Assembly: GCA_905234645.1 (NCBI GenBank)
Contig: CAJOIS010000003.1
Coordinates: 58,395 to 122,394, forward strand
Source: an uncultured Bacteroidales bacterium
GTDB lineage: Bacteria; Bacteroidota; Bacteroidia; Bacteroidales; F082
Length of the DNA stretch: 64,000 nt
Direction of reading: 5' to 3'
This document shows positions 38,032 to 46,369 of the stretch, piece by piece. The position numbers and the translations under genes are program-made. How positions within the stretch are numbered: position 1 is the first letter of the stretch; every line of letters starts with the position of its first letter. Below the pieces are notes generated by a model, which saw only the letters and a program-made list of their open reading frames with translations, made no database searches and was not told where the DNA came from.

Positions 38032-39621
38032 ATGTCTGAAGAACAACAACAAGAGGTTGTGGAAGTGAAGACGGTGACGCGCGACTTGATCATCAACTCG
38101 CACGCTTCGGAGGTTGACATCGCTCTTCTGGAGGACAACACGCTTGTCGAACTTCACAGAGAAAAGACCAACAACCAATTTGCGGTTGGAGACGTTTTTT
38201 TGGGCAGGGTCAAGAAGATTTTGCCCGGACTCAACGCAGCATTTGTCGACGTGGGCTATCCTAAGGAGGCCTTCCTGCATTATCTCGACCTGGGCCTTCA
38301 GGCCAGCTCGCTGATTAAGTACAAGAAGCAGGTCGATGCCGGCAATGATGTCGCCATGGACAAGTTCAAGCTCGAAGGCGACTTGCCGAAAAACGGTAAG
38401 ATCGGTGATTGGCTTGCCGTGGGCGACCTGCTACCGGTGCAAATTGCCAAAGAACCTATCCACACCAAGGGACCGAGAATCACGGCAGAGGTCTCATTTG
38501 CAGGCCGTTACCTTGTTCTGGTACCCTTCTCGAACCGCATTTCGGTATCACAGAAAATCCGCAGCAGCGAAGAACGCAATCGTCTTCGCCGCCTCATCCA
38601 AAGCATCAAGCCTGCCAACTACGGCGTCATCATTCGCACTGTCGCCGAAGGCAAGAAGGTAGCCGACCTTGATGCTGACCTTCGTTCGCTCATCACCAAA
38701 TGGGAGCAATGCACCATCGAGATGAAGAAGATGACTTCTTTCGGCAAGATGGTCAGCGAGATGGACCAAACCAGTGTCATGCTGCGCGATTTGCTCAACG
38801 AGTCGTTCAACAACATCCACGTGAACGACGAGAAACTCTATGAAGACATCCAGAACACCATCAGGACCTTCGCTCCGCAAAAGGCTGAGATTGTGCATCT
38901 TTACAAAGGCAAAGAACCCATCTTTGACTATTTTAATGTCACCAAGCAGATCAAAGGCTTTTTCGGTCGTGTGGTCACCATCAAAAACGGTGTTTACCTC
39001 ATCATCGAACACACCGAGGCCATGCACGTCATTGACGTCAACAGTGGCCATCGTGTGAACAAGGAGAATTCGCAGGAAGACAACGCTTTTCAAGTCAACA
39101 TTGTTGCTGCCAAGGAGATTGCCCGCCAGCTGCGTCTGCGCGACATGGGCGGCATCATCATCGTTGACTTCATCGACATGCACGAAGCCAAGCACCGCAA
39201 GGAATTGTACGACGCCCTTGTCGAGGCCATGAAGCCCGACCGCGCCAAACACAAGATTCTTCCCGCCACTCAGTTTGGCCTCATCCAAATCACACGCCAG
39301 CGCGTGCGCCCCGAGACCGAGGTGCAGGTGCAGGAGAAATGCCCCGTATGTGCCGGCGAAGGCAAGATTCGCCCCGCCATCCTTTTTGTCGACGAAATCG
39401 AAAACCACCTCAAGTACCTGCTTGTGGACCAAAACGAAAACCACATCGTCCTTCAGGTGCATCCCTTTATCTATTCCTATCTCTGCATAGGATGGTGGCG
39501 TTCGATTCATCGCAAGTGGCAAAAGAAATACGGAAAGAAATTCAAGGTGCAGTCGATGCCCGAATTCCACATGCTGCAGTACAACTTCCAGAACGCCAAC
39601 GGCGACGACATCAAGTTGTAG
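38032..39621 (+). CDS. rng: Ribonuclease G/E family
   Basis: S1-like GRVKKILPGLNAAFVDVGYPKEAFLHY; HVIDVNSG; GGIIIVDFIDM; CPVCAGEGK. Confidence 0.96.
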   Translation: MSEEQQQEVVEVKTVTRDLIINSHASEVDIALLEDNTLVELHREKTNNQFAVGDVFLGRVKKILPGLNAAFVDVGYPKEAFLHYLDLGLQASSLIKYKKQVDAGNDVAMDKFKLEGDLPKNGKIGDWLAVGDLLPVQIAKEPIHTKGPRITAEVSFAGRYLVLVPFSNRISVSQKIRSSEERNRLRRLIQSIKPANYGVIIRTVAEGKKVADLDADLRSLITKWEQCTIEMKKMTSFGKMVSEMDQTSVMLRDLLNESFNNIHVNDEKLYEDIQNTIRTFAPQKAEIVHLYKGKEPIFDYFNVTKQIKGFFGRVVTIKNGVYLIIEHTEAMHVIDVNSGHRVNKENSQEDNAFQVNIVAAKEIARQLRLRDMGGIIIVDFIDMHEAKHRKELYDALVEAMKPDRAKHKILPATQFGLIQITRQRVRPETEVQVQEKCPVCAGEGKIRPAILFVDEIENHLKYLLVDQNENHIVLQVHPFIYSYLCIGWWRSIHRKWQKKYGKKFKVQSMPEFHMLQYNFQNANGDDIKL

Positions 39622-39650
39622 GGAAGCACTGCCACAAAAAACCTCGAAAA

Positions 39651-39678
39651 GTCGCCCCAAAACGGGGCGGCTTTTTTT
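39651..39678 (+). terminator. rng terminator
   Basis: GTCGCCCC-AAAAC-GGGGCGGC followed by T7. Confidence 0.85.
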
Positions 39679-39817
39679 GCTTTATCACTCTCCGTAGCCA
39701 AAAATAGTAGGGACAAGCCGTTCTTTCTTTGTATGCTAAATCGTTGATTTTCAATAAAAAGAAATAAGGATATTTCAAAAAAGTAGGGACATGGCCTTAT
39801 GGGGTCCTCTTTGCCTC

Positions 39818-39846
39818 TTGACAAACGTTTTTTCTGTATATTTTTG
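39818..39846 (+). promoter_or_regulatory. Promoter TTGA - 17 nt - TATTTTTG for the TPR regulator
   Basis: Matches Bacteroidetes -33/-7 architecture. Confidence 0.65.
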
Positions 39847-39854
39847 CGATGTCG

Positions 39855-39926
39855 GACACGAGACACGAGACTGCGAGACACGGGACGACTGGATGTCTCG
39901 CGTCCCGCGTCCCGAAGTCCCGCGTC
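39855..39926 (+). repeat. Structured GC-rich repeat, copy 1 (5' UTR of the TPR regulator)
   Basis: GACACGAGAC...GAGACACGGGACGAC...CCCGCGTCCCGAAGTCCCGCGTC; shares GAGACACGGGACGAC, CCCGCGTCCCGA and AGTCCCGCGTC with 48140-48206. Confidence 0.8.
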
Positions 39927-39941
39927 AAAAAGATACAGCAT

Positions 39942-41420
39942 ATGAAAGCAACGCTAAAAACACTCATCCTAACGACATTCATCATCAGCGTGATGCTATC
40001 CGCTTGCGAGAGCCAGACGAAGCGGATGGAACAGGCACAAGCCTTTTATAAAGAGGGTGTGGAGCTGCGGGAGCAACGGCGCTCGGAAGAGGCCGCCGAG
40101 AAGTTCCTGCAAGGACTGACCGTTGTGCAGCGTTCTGATAAGACCATAGAAGCCATACAGTTGGAAGGCCAGCTTTGCGACAATCTCGGCGCCATGTACC
40201 TGAAACACGGCCTCTTCGAGGATGCCTTCGAGCAACACCAACAGGCGTTGCATTGCTTCAAGCAGACGTCTGACTCCTCGGGCATGATGAACGCCTACCG
40301 CAACAGCGGGCGTGCCGTGCGAGCACAGGAACAATACACGCAGGCGAAACACTACTACGACTCGGCTTTCCGCATCGCTACCTTCGTGAAGGACACGGCC
40401 ATGCTGGCGGACCTCCATCTGGAGATGGGACGTGACTATTATATGGAAACAGGTAACTTCGCCAAAGGCATCGAGAGCGTGAACCGAGCTCTGGAATGCG
40501 GCCTGAACGACAATGACACCGATATCGCCCACATGACCTTGGGCATCCTTCATTATTATACACATGAGTACGACAAGGCGAAGGGCTTTCTGAAAGAGGC
40601 GCTTCGCAGCGAGCGCGCGGGACTGAAGATGTCGGTGTATCAGACACTTTACGCCATCGCCTATAGCGAGGGTGACTACCAGCAGGCGGTGCAATACCAC
40701 ACGCTGTTTTCGGATAACCTGGTGCAATCGGAGGCGGAACACTCGCACGAGACCATGCAGCGCATCAAAGCGGAGTATGAGCTGAAGGCGCAGCAGAGCG
40801 AGCTGGAGAGCCTGCACCGCACACGTGACCTGAAGCTGTATCTGATCATCGCCTTGACAGTGATTGCCTTGCTGGTCATCCTGCTGATTGTGAGGAAGAA
40901 AATAAGCGACCACAAATTGGAGATGGAACATTTCGGGCGGCAGGTGGAACGCGACCAGAACCGCATCCACGAACTGGTGAGCGATATGGAAACGCTGATC
41001 CGCACCAACGACGAGCTGCGGCGCAGCCAGCAGAGCCTCTCGCAGAAGGATTTCATGATGATTGAGAAGATCATGGCACGTAACAAGATTATGGCCACGG
41101 CGCAGGCACTCAGTGAGGAGATCAACGCCGACTCGCTCGACTTCGAGCTGACGGACAACGACTGGAAGGACTTCATCGGCCTGACGGACTTGATTTTCGA
41201 CGGCTTCTCGCAACGCCTGCTGCAACTCTACCCCAAGCTCTGCCAATGGGACGTGCGCATCTGCTGCCTCTCCAAGAACGGCTTCTCCAACCAGGTGATT
41301 TCCATCCTGTTGGATACGCAAACGGAGTCTTATTATAAGCGCAAGACGAGGATAAAACAGATGAAAATGGACCTCGGGGACGACAAACGCTCTTTCGAGG
41401 AGATTGTCAATGCGGTTTAA
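39942..41420 (+). CDS. TPR-repeat lipoprotein/membrane regulator with C-terminal HTH-like region (DUF6377-like)
   Basis: Lipobox-like SVMLSACESQ; TPR units; TM LYLIIALTVIALLVILLIV; C-terminal LCQWDVRICCLSKNGFSNQVISILLDTQTESYYKRKTRIKQKM-like helices. Confidence 0.8.
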   Translation: MKATLKTLILTTFIISVMLSACESQTKRMEQAQAFYKEGVELREQRRSEEAAEKFLQGLTVVQRSDKTIEAIQLEGQLCDNLGAMYLKHGLFEDAFEQHQQALHCFKQTSDSSGMMNAYRNSGRAVRAQEQYTQAKHYYDSAFRIATFVKDTAMLADLHLEMGRDYYMETGNFAKGIESVNRALECGLNDNDTDIAHMTLGILHYYTHEYDKAKGFLKEALRSERAGLKMSVYQTLYAIAYSEGDYQQAVQYHTLFSDNLVQSEAEHSHETMQRIKAEYELKAQQSELESLHRTRDLKLYLIIALTVIALLVILLIVRKKISDHKLEMEHFGRQVERDQNRIHELVSDMETLIRTNDELRRSQQSLSQKDFMMIEKIMARNKIMATAQALSEEINADSLDFELTDNDWKDFIGLTDLIFDGFSQRLLQLYPKLCQWDVRICCLSKNGFSNQVISILLDTQTESYYKRKTRIKQMKMDLGDDKRSFEEIVNAV

Positions 41421-41469
41421 TCACAAAACATTCAAAACTGACAAGATAAACAATCAAATAATTAGACCT

Positions 41470-44400
41470 ATGAAGAACCTTAGCTTTATCACATTGATTG
41501 CCCTGATGATGATGGGCGGGATGACAATGAAAGCACAAGACTATCATCCTATCGTCGAAGAGGGAAAACAGTGGAATGTGCTGTTTTCCTATCCTTGGAA
41601 TCCTCCGGAGCCACAGCACAAGTACACCGACATCTACAAAATCGAGGGTGATACGCTGGTGGACGGTGTGTCGTACAAAGTGATGTACACCACAAGAAAT
41701 GAAAACCTTACAGGTTGGAGCGTTTGTGGCGTTATCAGAGAAACCGAAGACAGGCAAGTTCTCTATCGCAGAGACGGCTCTTCTTACGATGAGATTCTCT
41801 ATGATTTTTCAATGGAAGTCGGAGACACCATTATCATGAATGGCAGTGGGTTTTATCCAGATTGGATGTTCGTTGTTGAAACTAATGAAATCCTTATTAA
41901 TGGCGAGCCAAGAAAACAAATCGTGTTGGAATATTCTTGGGGCGACCAGGAAGTGTGGATTGAGGGAATAGGTAGCCTTTATGGAATCATCGATTCAGGT
42001 TCTCTTTTCTTGACGGGAGGCTCGACCGACCTACTTTGCTATTACGAGGATGGCGACCTGATTTGGCAGAACACCACTCCGGGCTATAATGAGTGCTATA
42101 TCGTGAATACTGGGCAACAAAATGGCTTGGTGGTTGCACCGACCACGCTGACTTTTGACGAACCCGCTGTGCCACAATCTTTCATTATCTACAATCATAC
42201 CGACAACGCCGTCACCATCACGGACATCAACGTGCAGCCTGACGACAATATGGTGCTGCTTGACTACTCTGATTTGCCCCGAACCTTGCAGCCCGACGAA
42301 ACCATGAACGTGACAGTGGTAGTGAACAGTTTGGGATACAAAGGCTATAACACTTACTATGTCAATGTGGCGACCTCGATTGGTAACAGGCAAGTCATCG
42401 TCAGGGTCAACGAGGAAGCCTGGGACGAAGGCTTGCAATACATCCCTATGCAGGGGATTACTTTCGATGAAAACACCCCTTTGACGCAAAGTTTCTACCT
42501 GCAAAACACCAATGCCCTGCAAAGCATCACGGTCTATGAGATTAGCGAATATGGCACCAACTATCTTGAGATGGTGCCTTCGCACAGCTTGCCTTACGAA
42601 ATCCCGGCGGGTGGATTCCTTGAGGTTGCGGTCACGCTTGTCAATTTCCCTGAAGAGCAAATAGTGACTCGTGTCTATTGTCGCAGTTCCCAAGGAGAGG
42701 GGGCCGGATATTTCTTCTTTATTGCAGGTGGACTTTCCAATGGCGGCAATGGCGTACATAGCCTTTGGAAGCCCATCAATCTCCCTGGAACACTTTTGGG
42801 TGCAAACGATCAGGGCTATATGTTCAGCACCAACTACGACTCTCCTCAAAGTCTGATGCGCTCACATGACGATGGCGAGACTTGGGAAACCGTGCTTACT
42901 GGTAGCATAGGAAATCTCACCATCAGCAATGAAGGAAGGATTTTTGTTTTCAGTCATAATACGATGACAGTCATGTATTCTGACGACAACGGCGACACAT
43001 GGCAACAAACCAGTCAAATCTCCCCATGCGGTATGATCGATATACCAAGGTTATTTGCCACAACCAATGACATCATTGTGGGGTGGGCTCAAAACGGGGA
43101 AATCTTTTGGACTCTTGACGGGGGAGATACATGGAATGGTACTATCCTTGATTTCATGGAAGACCACCAAGAAATCAGCGACCTTCTCGTCAGCGAAAAC
43201 GGCGATGTGTATGTCAGTGTTTGGTATTACATCGGGCCTAACATCGGCGTGTATCATTCCACACTTTCCGATATGCAAAACTGGGAAATTGCTGCTTTTG
43301 AAGATGTTGGAATCAAAGATATGGCTTTTGACCCCGAAGGCAATATAGTTTGCGCAGTGAATTTCGGCGGCGATTTTTCGGGCTTCGAGCATGTGCCGGG
43401 GTTCTATGCCTTTTGGGCCAATCGTGTTGCCATTGCTGACAACGGCATTGTATACAAGACCGCTATGACCCTGTATGACAACGCGGTTTTGGCCTATTCC
43501 TTGGACCACGGTGAGCATTTCTATAACACCATTGAGGACCTTCCCGTTTCGGAGCCTATTCCCGGCGGTGAAGACGGTTTCCTCTCCAAAGGCTACGACA
43601 ACCACTTGTATTTCCTTGGCAATGACCAATACTGGAAAAGCATTCCCAATGCCAACGACATTCCCAATGTGATTTCTTTCCCCTCGGAATGGTACTACGA
43701 AATCCTCAACGAGAACGGCAGCATTACCTATCAATATATGTATCAGGCTGGCGATACCATCGTTCAGGATGAGCCGACGCATATCCTCGTGAGAATCAAC
43801 ACGCTTTATGATAAAGATGTGCATGAGGAAATGACGCACGAGTATGTTTATATGCGCGACGGCAAGGTGTATTGGTGGAACAAGACTTTGGAGGAATTTA
43901 CCGTGCTGTATGACTTTGGTGCCCAAGAAGGCGACAGTTGGGTCACCAAGGTCGGCACGGAAACGCTCATTATGCATGTGAACTCGGTGGAAACCGTTGA
44001 ATACGAGGACAAAACCTATCGGATGCTGCATGTCAGCGATGTGGACGGTCTCTTTAGCGGCGACATCGTTTGCGGCATCGGTCATCTGACGAGTTTCTTC
44101 CCCGAAAGGCTGATGGGCGACGGCGACCGTATGCGCGTGGAAGGTCTGCGCTGCTATTGGATTGACGACAACCTGGTCTTCAAGCTCGGTGACGAGGACT
44201 GCGATGCCATCATCAGCGAAATCCATGATGTTGAAGAGAATGATCCTTCGACCCCTTCGACAGGCTCAGGGACCGAAGGAACCTTGGTGGTTTATCCTAA
44301 TCCGACCAATGGCATCTTGTTTGTACAGACGTTGAGCGCAACGTCTCTACATGACAATACCTATCGTATCACCAACCTGATGGGTCAGACCGTCCAAACA

Positions 44401-44508
44401 GGTAGCCTCACCGCTGAAACCCAAAAGATTGATGTGACGACTTTGCCGAAGGGAATGTATTTCCTCACTATCGGCAATGAGACACGGAAATTTGTGGTGA
44501 ATAAATAA
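41470..44508 (+). CDS. T9SS-sorted surface protein with BNR-like propeller region and two copies of a ~200-aa module
   Basis: Signal peptide MKNLSFITLIALMMMGGMTMKA; SHDDGETWETV/SDDNGDTWQQT Asp-box-like repeats; CTD VVYPNPTNGILFVQ...YRITNLMGQTVQTG...LPKGMYFLTIGNETRKFVVNK. Confidence 0.85.
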   Translation: MKNLSFITLIALMMMGGMTMKAQDYHPIVEEGKQWNVLFSYPWNPPEPQHKYTDIYKIEGDTLVDGVSYKVMYTTRNENLTGWSVCGVIRETEDRQVLYRRDGSSYDEILYDFSMEVGDTIIMNGSGFYPDWMFVVETNEILINGEPRKQIVLEYSWGDQEVWIEGIGSLYGIIDSGSLFLTGGSTDLLCYYEDGDLIWQNTTPGYNECYIVNTGQQNGLVVAPTTLTFDEPAVPQSFIIYNHTDNAVTITDINVQPDDNMVLLDYSDLPRTLQPDETMNVTVVVNSLGYKGYNTYYVNVATSIGNRQVIVRVNEEAWDEGLQYIPMQGITFDENTPLTQSFYLQNTNALQSITVYEISEYGTNYLEMVPSHSLPYEIPAGGFLEVAVTLVNFPEEQIVTRVYCRSSQGEGAGYFFFIAGGLSNGGNGVHSLWKPINLPGTLLGANDQGYMFSTNYDSPQSLMRSHDDGETWETVLTGSIGNLTISNEGRIFVFSHNTMTVMYSDDNGDTWQQTSQISPCGMIDIPRLFATTNDIIVGWAQNGEIFWTLDGGDTWNGTILDFMEDHQEISDLLVSENGDVYVSVWYYIGPNIGVYHSTLSDMQNWEIAAFEDVGIKDMAFDPEGNIVCAVNFGGDFSGFEHVPGFYAFWANRVAIADNGIVYKTAMTLYDNAVLAYSLDHGEHFYNTIEDLPVSEPIPGGEDGFLSKGYDNHLYFLGNDQYWKSIPNANDIPNVISFPSEWYYEILNENGSITYQYMYQAGDTIVQDEPTHILVRINTLYDKDVHEEMTHEYVYMRDGKVYWWNKTLEEFTVLYDFGAQEGDSWVTKVGTETLIMHVNSVETVEYEDKTYRMLHVSDVDGLFSGDIVCGIGHLTSFFPERLMGDGDRMRVEGLRCYWIDDNLVFKLGDEDCDAIISEIHDVEENDPSTPSTGSGTEGTLVVYPNPTNGILFVQTLSATSLHDNTYRITNLMGQTVQTGSLTAETQKIDVTTLPKGMYFLTIGNETRKFVVNK
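44245..44279. repeat. REP-like palindrome in coding sequence, copy 1
   Basis: CCTTCGACCCCTTCGACAGGCTCAGGGACCGAAGG; outer CCTTCG/CGAAGG arms. Confidence 0.75.
44323..44350. repeat. 28-nt palindrome in coding sequence (GTAGAGACG...CGTCTCTAC family)
   Basis: GTACAGACGTTGAGCGCAACGTCTCTAC; same length and outer arms as 6927-6954 and 31201-31228. Confidence 0.75.
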
Positions 44509-44527
44509 AAATCAAAAATATACAACC

Positions 44528-46369
44528 ATGAAAAAGTTATTATCACTCCTCATTCTTTGCCTCGGATGCTTCGGCTTTTTGGAGGCGCAAGACAGCATTT
44601 GGAAGCCTGTCAATACATTTGGCCCTCTTTTAGGTGCAGGTCCAGATGGGAGCCTCTTTGCCCATCACGGCTACAGCGGTCTCGCCCGCTCGCAAGACGA
44701 AGGTGAGACTTGGCAGATTGTGGCAGGCTACGAAACTGGTTTTAATGGTTATTTCAATCAGTATTGTTTTGCCGTTAGCCCTGAAGGGAGAATCTTTGTC
44801 TTTAATGATGACCAGCAAACCGTAGTGTATTCTGACGATGCTGGCGACACGTGGCAGCAAACCACATCGCCTACACCCAATTGTGCATTTCCCACCAAAA
44901 CAGGCTTATATGCAGTAACCAATGACATTTTTGTCGTATGGGCTCAAGAAGGGGAAATTCACTATACGCTTGACGGTGGCGCAACATGGGATGGATCGAT
45001 TCTTGAGATAGATGAAGAAACTCAACTCAGCGACTTGATTGTCAATGCCGAGGGCGATGTGTACGTCAGTGTTTGGTCATATTCGAATGGAGATACTGGC
45101 ATCTTCCATTCCACCTTGTCAGATATGGAGAATTGGGAAATCGTGGCTGGCGAAGAATTGAACATCCGTGACATGGCCTTCGACCCTGAGGGCAATGTGG
45201 TGGCTTGCGGCTATCATATCGACGGGAGCAGCATCGGTTTCCAACACACTCCTGGTTTCTATCTGTTTGACGGGACGACTCTGGCCATCAGCGACGGCGG
45301 CATCGTGTACACGCCTCACTTCATGGGACTTCAGGCTGTTCTTTCCTATTCCACCGACCATGGCGAGCATTTCACCGAGTTAGGAGAGCACCTTCCCCTA
45401 GTGGATATCGCCCCGGGCGGCGATGCCTATTTCCTCATTAAAGGCCATGACAACCATCTTTATTTTGACGGCGGCGGAGAGTATTGGAAGTGCATTCGTG
45501 ATGCTGACCATATCCGAGGGGAGTTCCCCTTGGAAAACACGGCATGGGTGCAGTTCTACCGCTCCATGTATGAGGACTCCACCTATTACCAGTTGGGCAT
45601 TAAAGGCGATACGCTGGTGAACGAGACGACTTATAAGAAGGTCATCAATTGCGCTCATCTGGGTTATCCTATTGAGGGCGAGTGCTTCGGTGGTATCCGT
45701 GAGGATGCGGACGGCAAATGCTATTTCATGTCGTTCGTGCCAGCAGGTATATATGCGCCTTGGCCTTTGCATTACTACTGTGAGGTGAACACCGAATATC
45801 CCTTGTACGATTTCTCGCTTTCGGTGTGCGATGTCTTCCAGACGGATGGCGGCACGCCCGCCGAAATGCAACTCAACGGCAGTACAAGGAAGGTGCTTTG
45901 GTTTGACAACAACTGCGACAATGGGAATTATTATGATTACCAATGGATCGAAGGCGTTGGAAGCACACACAGCCTGTTGTATCCTATCCAGTGGGAGCCT
46001 GACAACGGGCCGGAATACCGTTTGGTGGAGGTTTGGCAAGATGAGGAACTGCTATACAAGAACCCACATTTTCTTGACTATTTCCCCTTGGTCCAAGCGG
46101 ACAACAACCGCCAGAAATGGAATGTGGTTTACCTTGCTTCTATGAACTATCCTAATGATTACTTTACTGAAACCCAAAGTATTAGAGATAACATTACCTT
46201 GGATGGAGTGGACTATAAACTTGTTTGGAAGGAAGATGTGTATGATTCCAAAAAAATTGCAGGTGCGGTTCGCGAAGAGGACAAGAGGGTGTATTATCGC
46301 ATGTATTGGCAGCAATCCTACCAAAACGAGGTGCTGCTTTACGATTTCAATTTAGTGATTATCGGTTGA
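44528..46369 (+). CDS. T9SS surface protein paralog, N-terminal part (frame broken near 46350)
   Basis: Signal peptide MKKLLSLLILCLGCFGFLEA; Asp-box repeats SQDEGETWQIV/SDDAGDTWQQT; ends abruptly ...EVLLYDFNLVIIG*. Confidence 0.75.
   Translation: MKKLLSLLILCLGCFGFLEAQDSIWKPVNTFGPLLGAGPDGSLFAHHGYSGLARSQDEGETWQIVAGYETGFNGYFNQYCFAVSPEGRIFVFNDDQQTVVYSDDAGDTWQQTTSPTPNCAFPTKTGLYAVTNDIFVVWAQEGEIHYTLDGGATWDGSILEIDEETQLSDLIVNAEGDVYVSVWSYSNGDTGIFHSTLSDMENWEIVAGEELNIRDMAFDPEGNVVACGYHIDGSSIGFQHTPGFYLFDGTTLAISDGGIVYTPHFMGLQAVLSYSTDHGEHFTELGEHLPLVDIAPGGDAYFLIKGHDNHLYFDGGGEYWKCIRDADHIRGEFPLENTAWVQFYRSMYEDSTYYQLGIKGDTLVNETTYKKVINCAHLGYPIEGECFGGIREDADGKCYFMSFVPAGIYAPWPLHYYCEVNTEYPLYDFSLSVCDVFQTDGGTPAEMQLNGSTRKVLWFDNNCDNGNYYDYQWIEGVGSTHSLLYPIQWEPDNGPEYRLVEVWQDEELLYKNPHFLDYFPLVQADNNRQKWNVVYLASMNYPNDYFTETQSIRDNITLDGVDYKLVWKEDVYDSKKIAGAVREEDKRVYYRMYWQQSYQNEVLLYDFNLVIIG

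Noticed and set aside
39996-41321. 441-aa minus-strand ORF opposite the TPR regulator
   Set aside because: Shadow ORF; the sense strand has signal/lipobox, TPRs and promoter
43051-44226. 391-aa minus-strand ORF opposite surface protein 1 (and the similar one at 46339-47367)
   Set aside because: Mirrors the sense module repeats; no independent support
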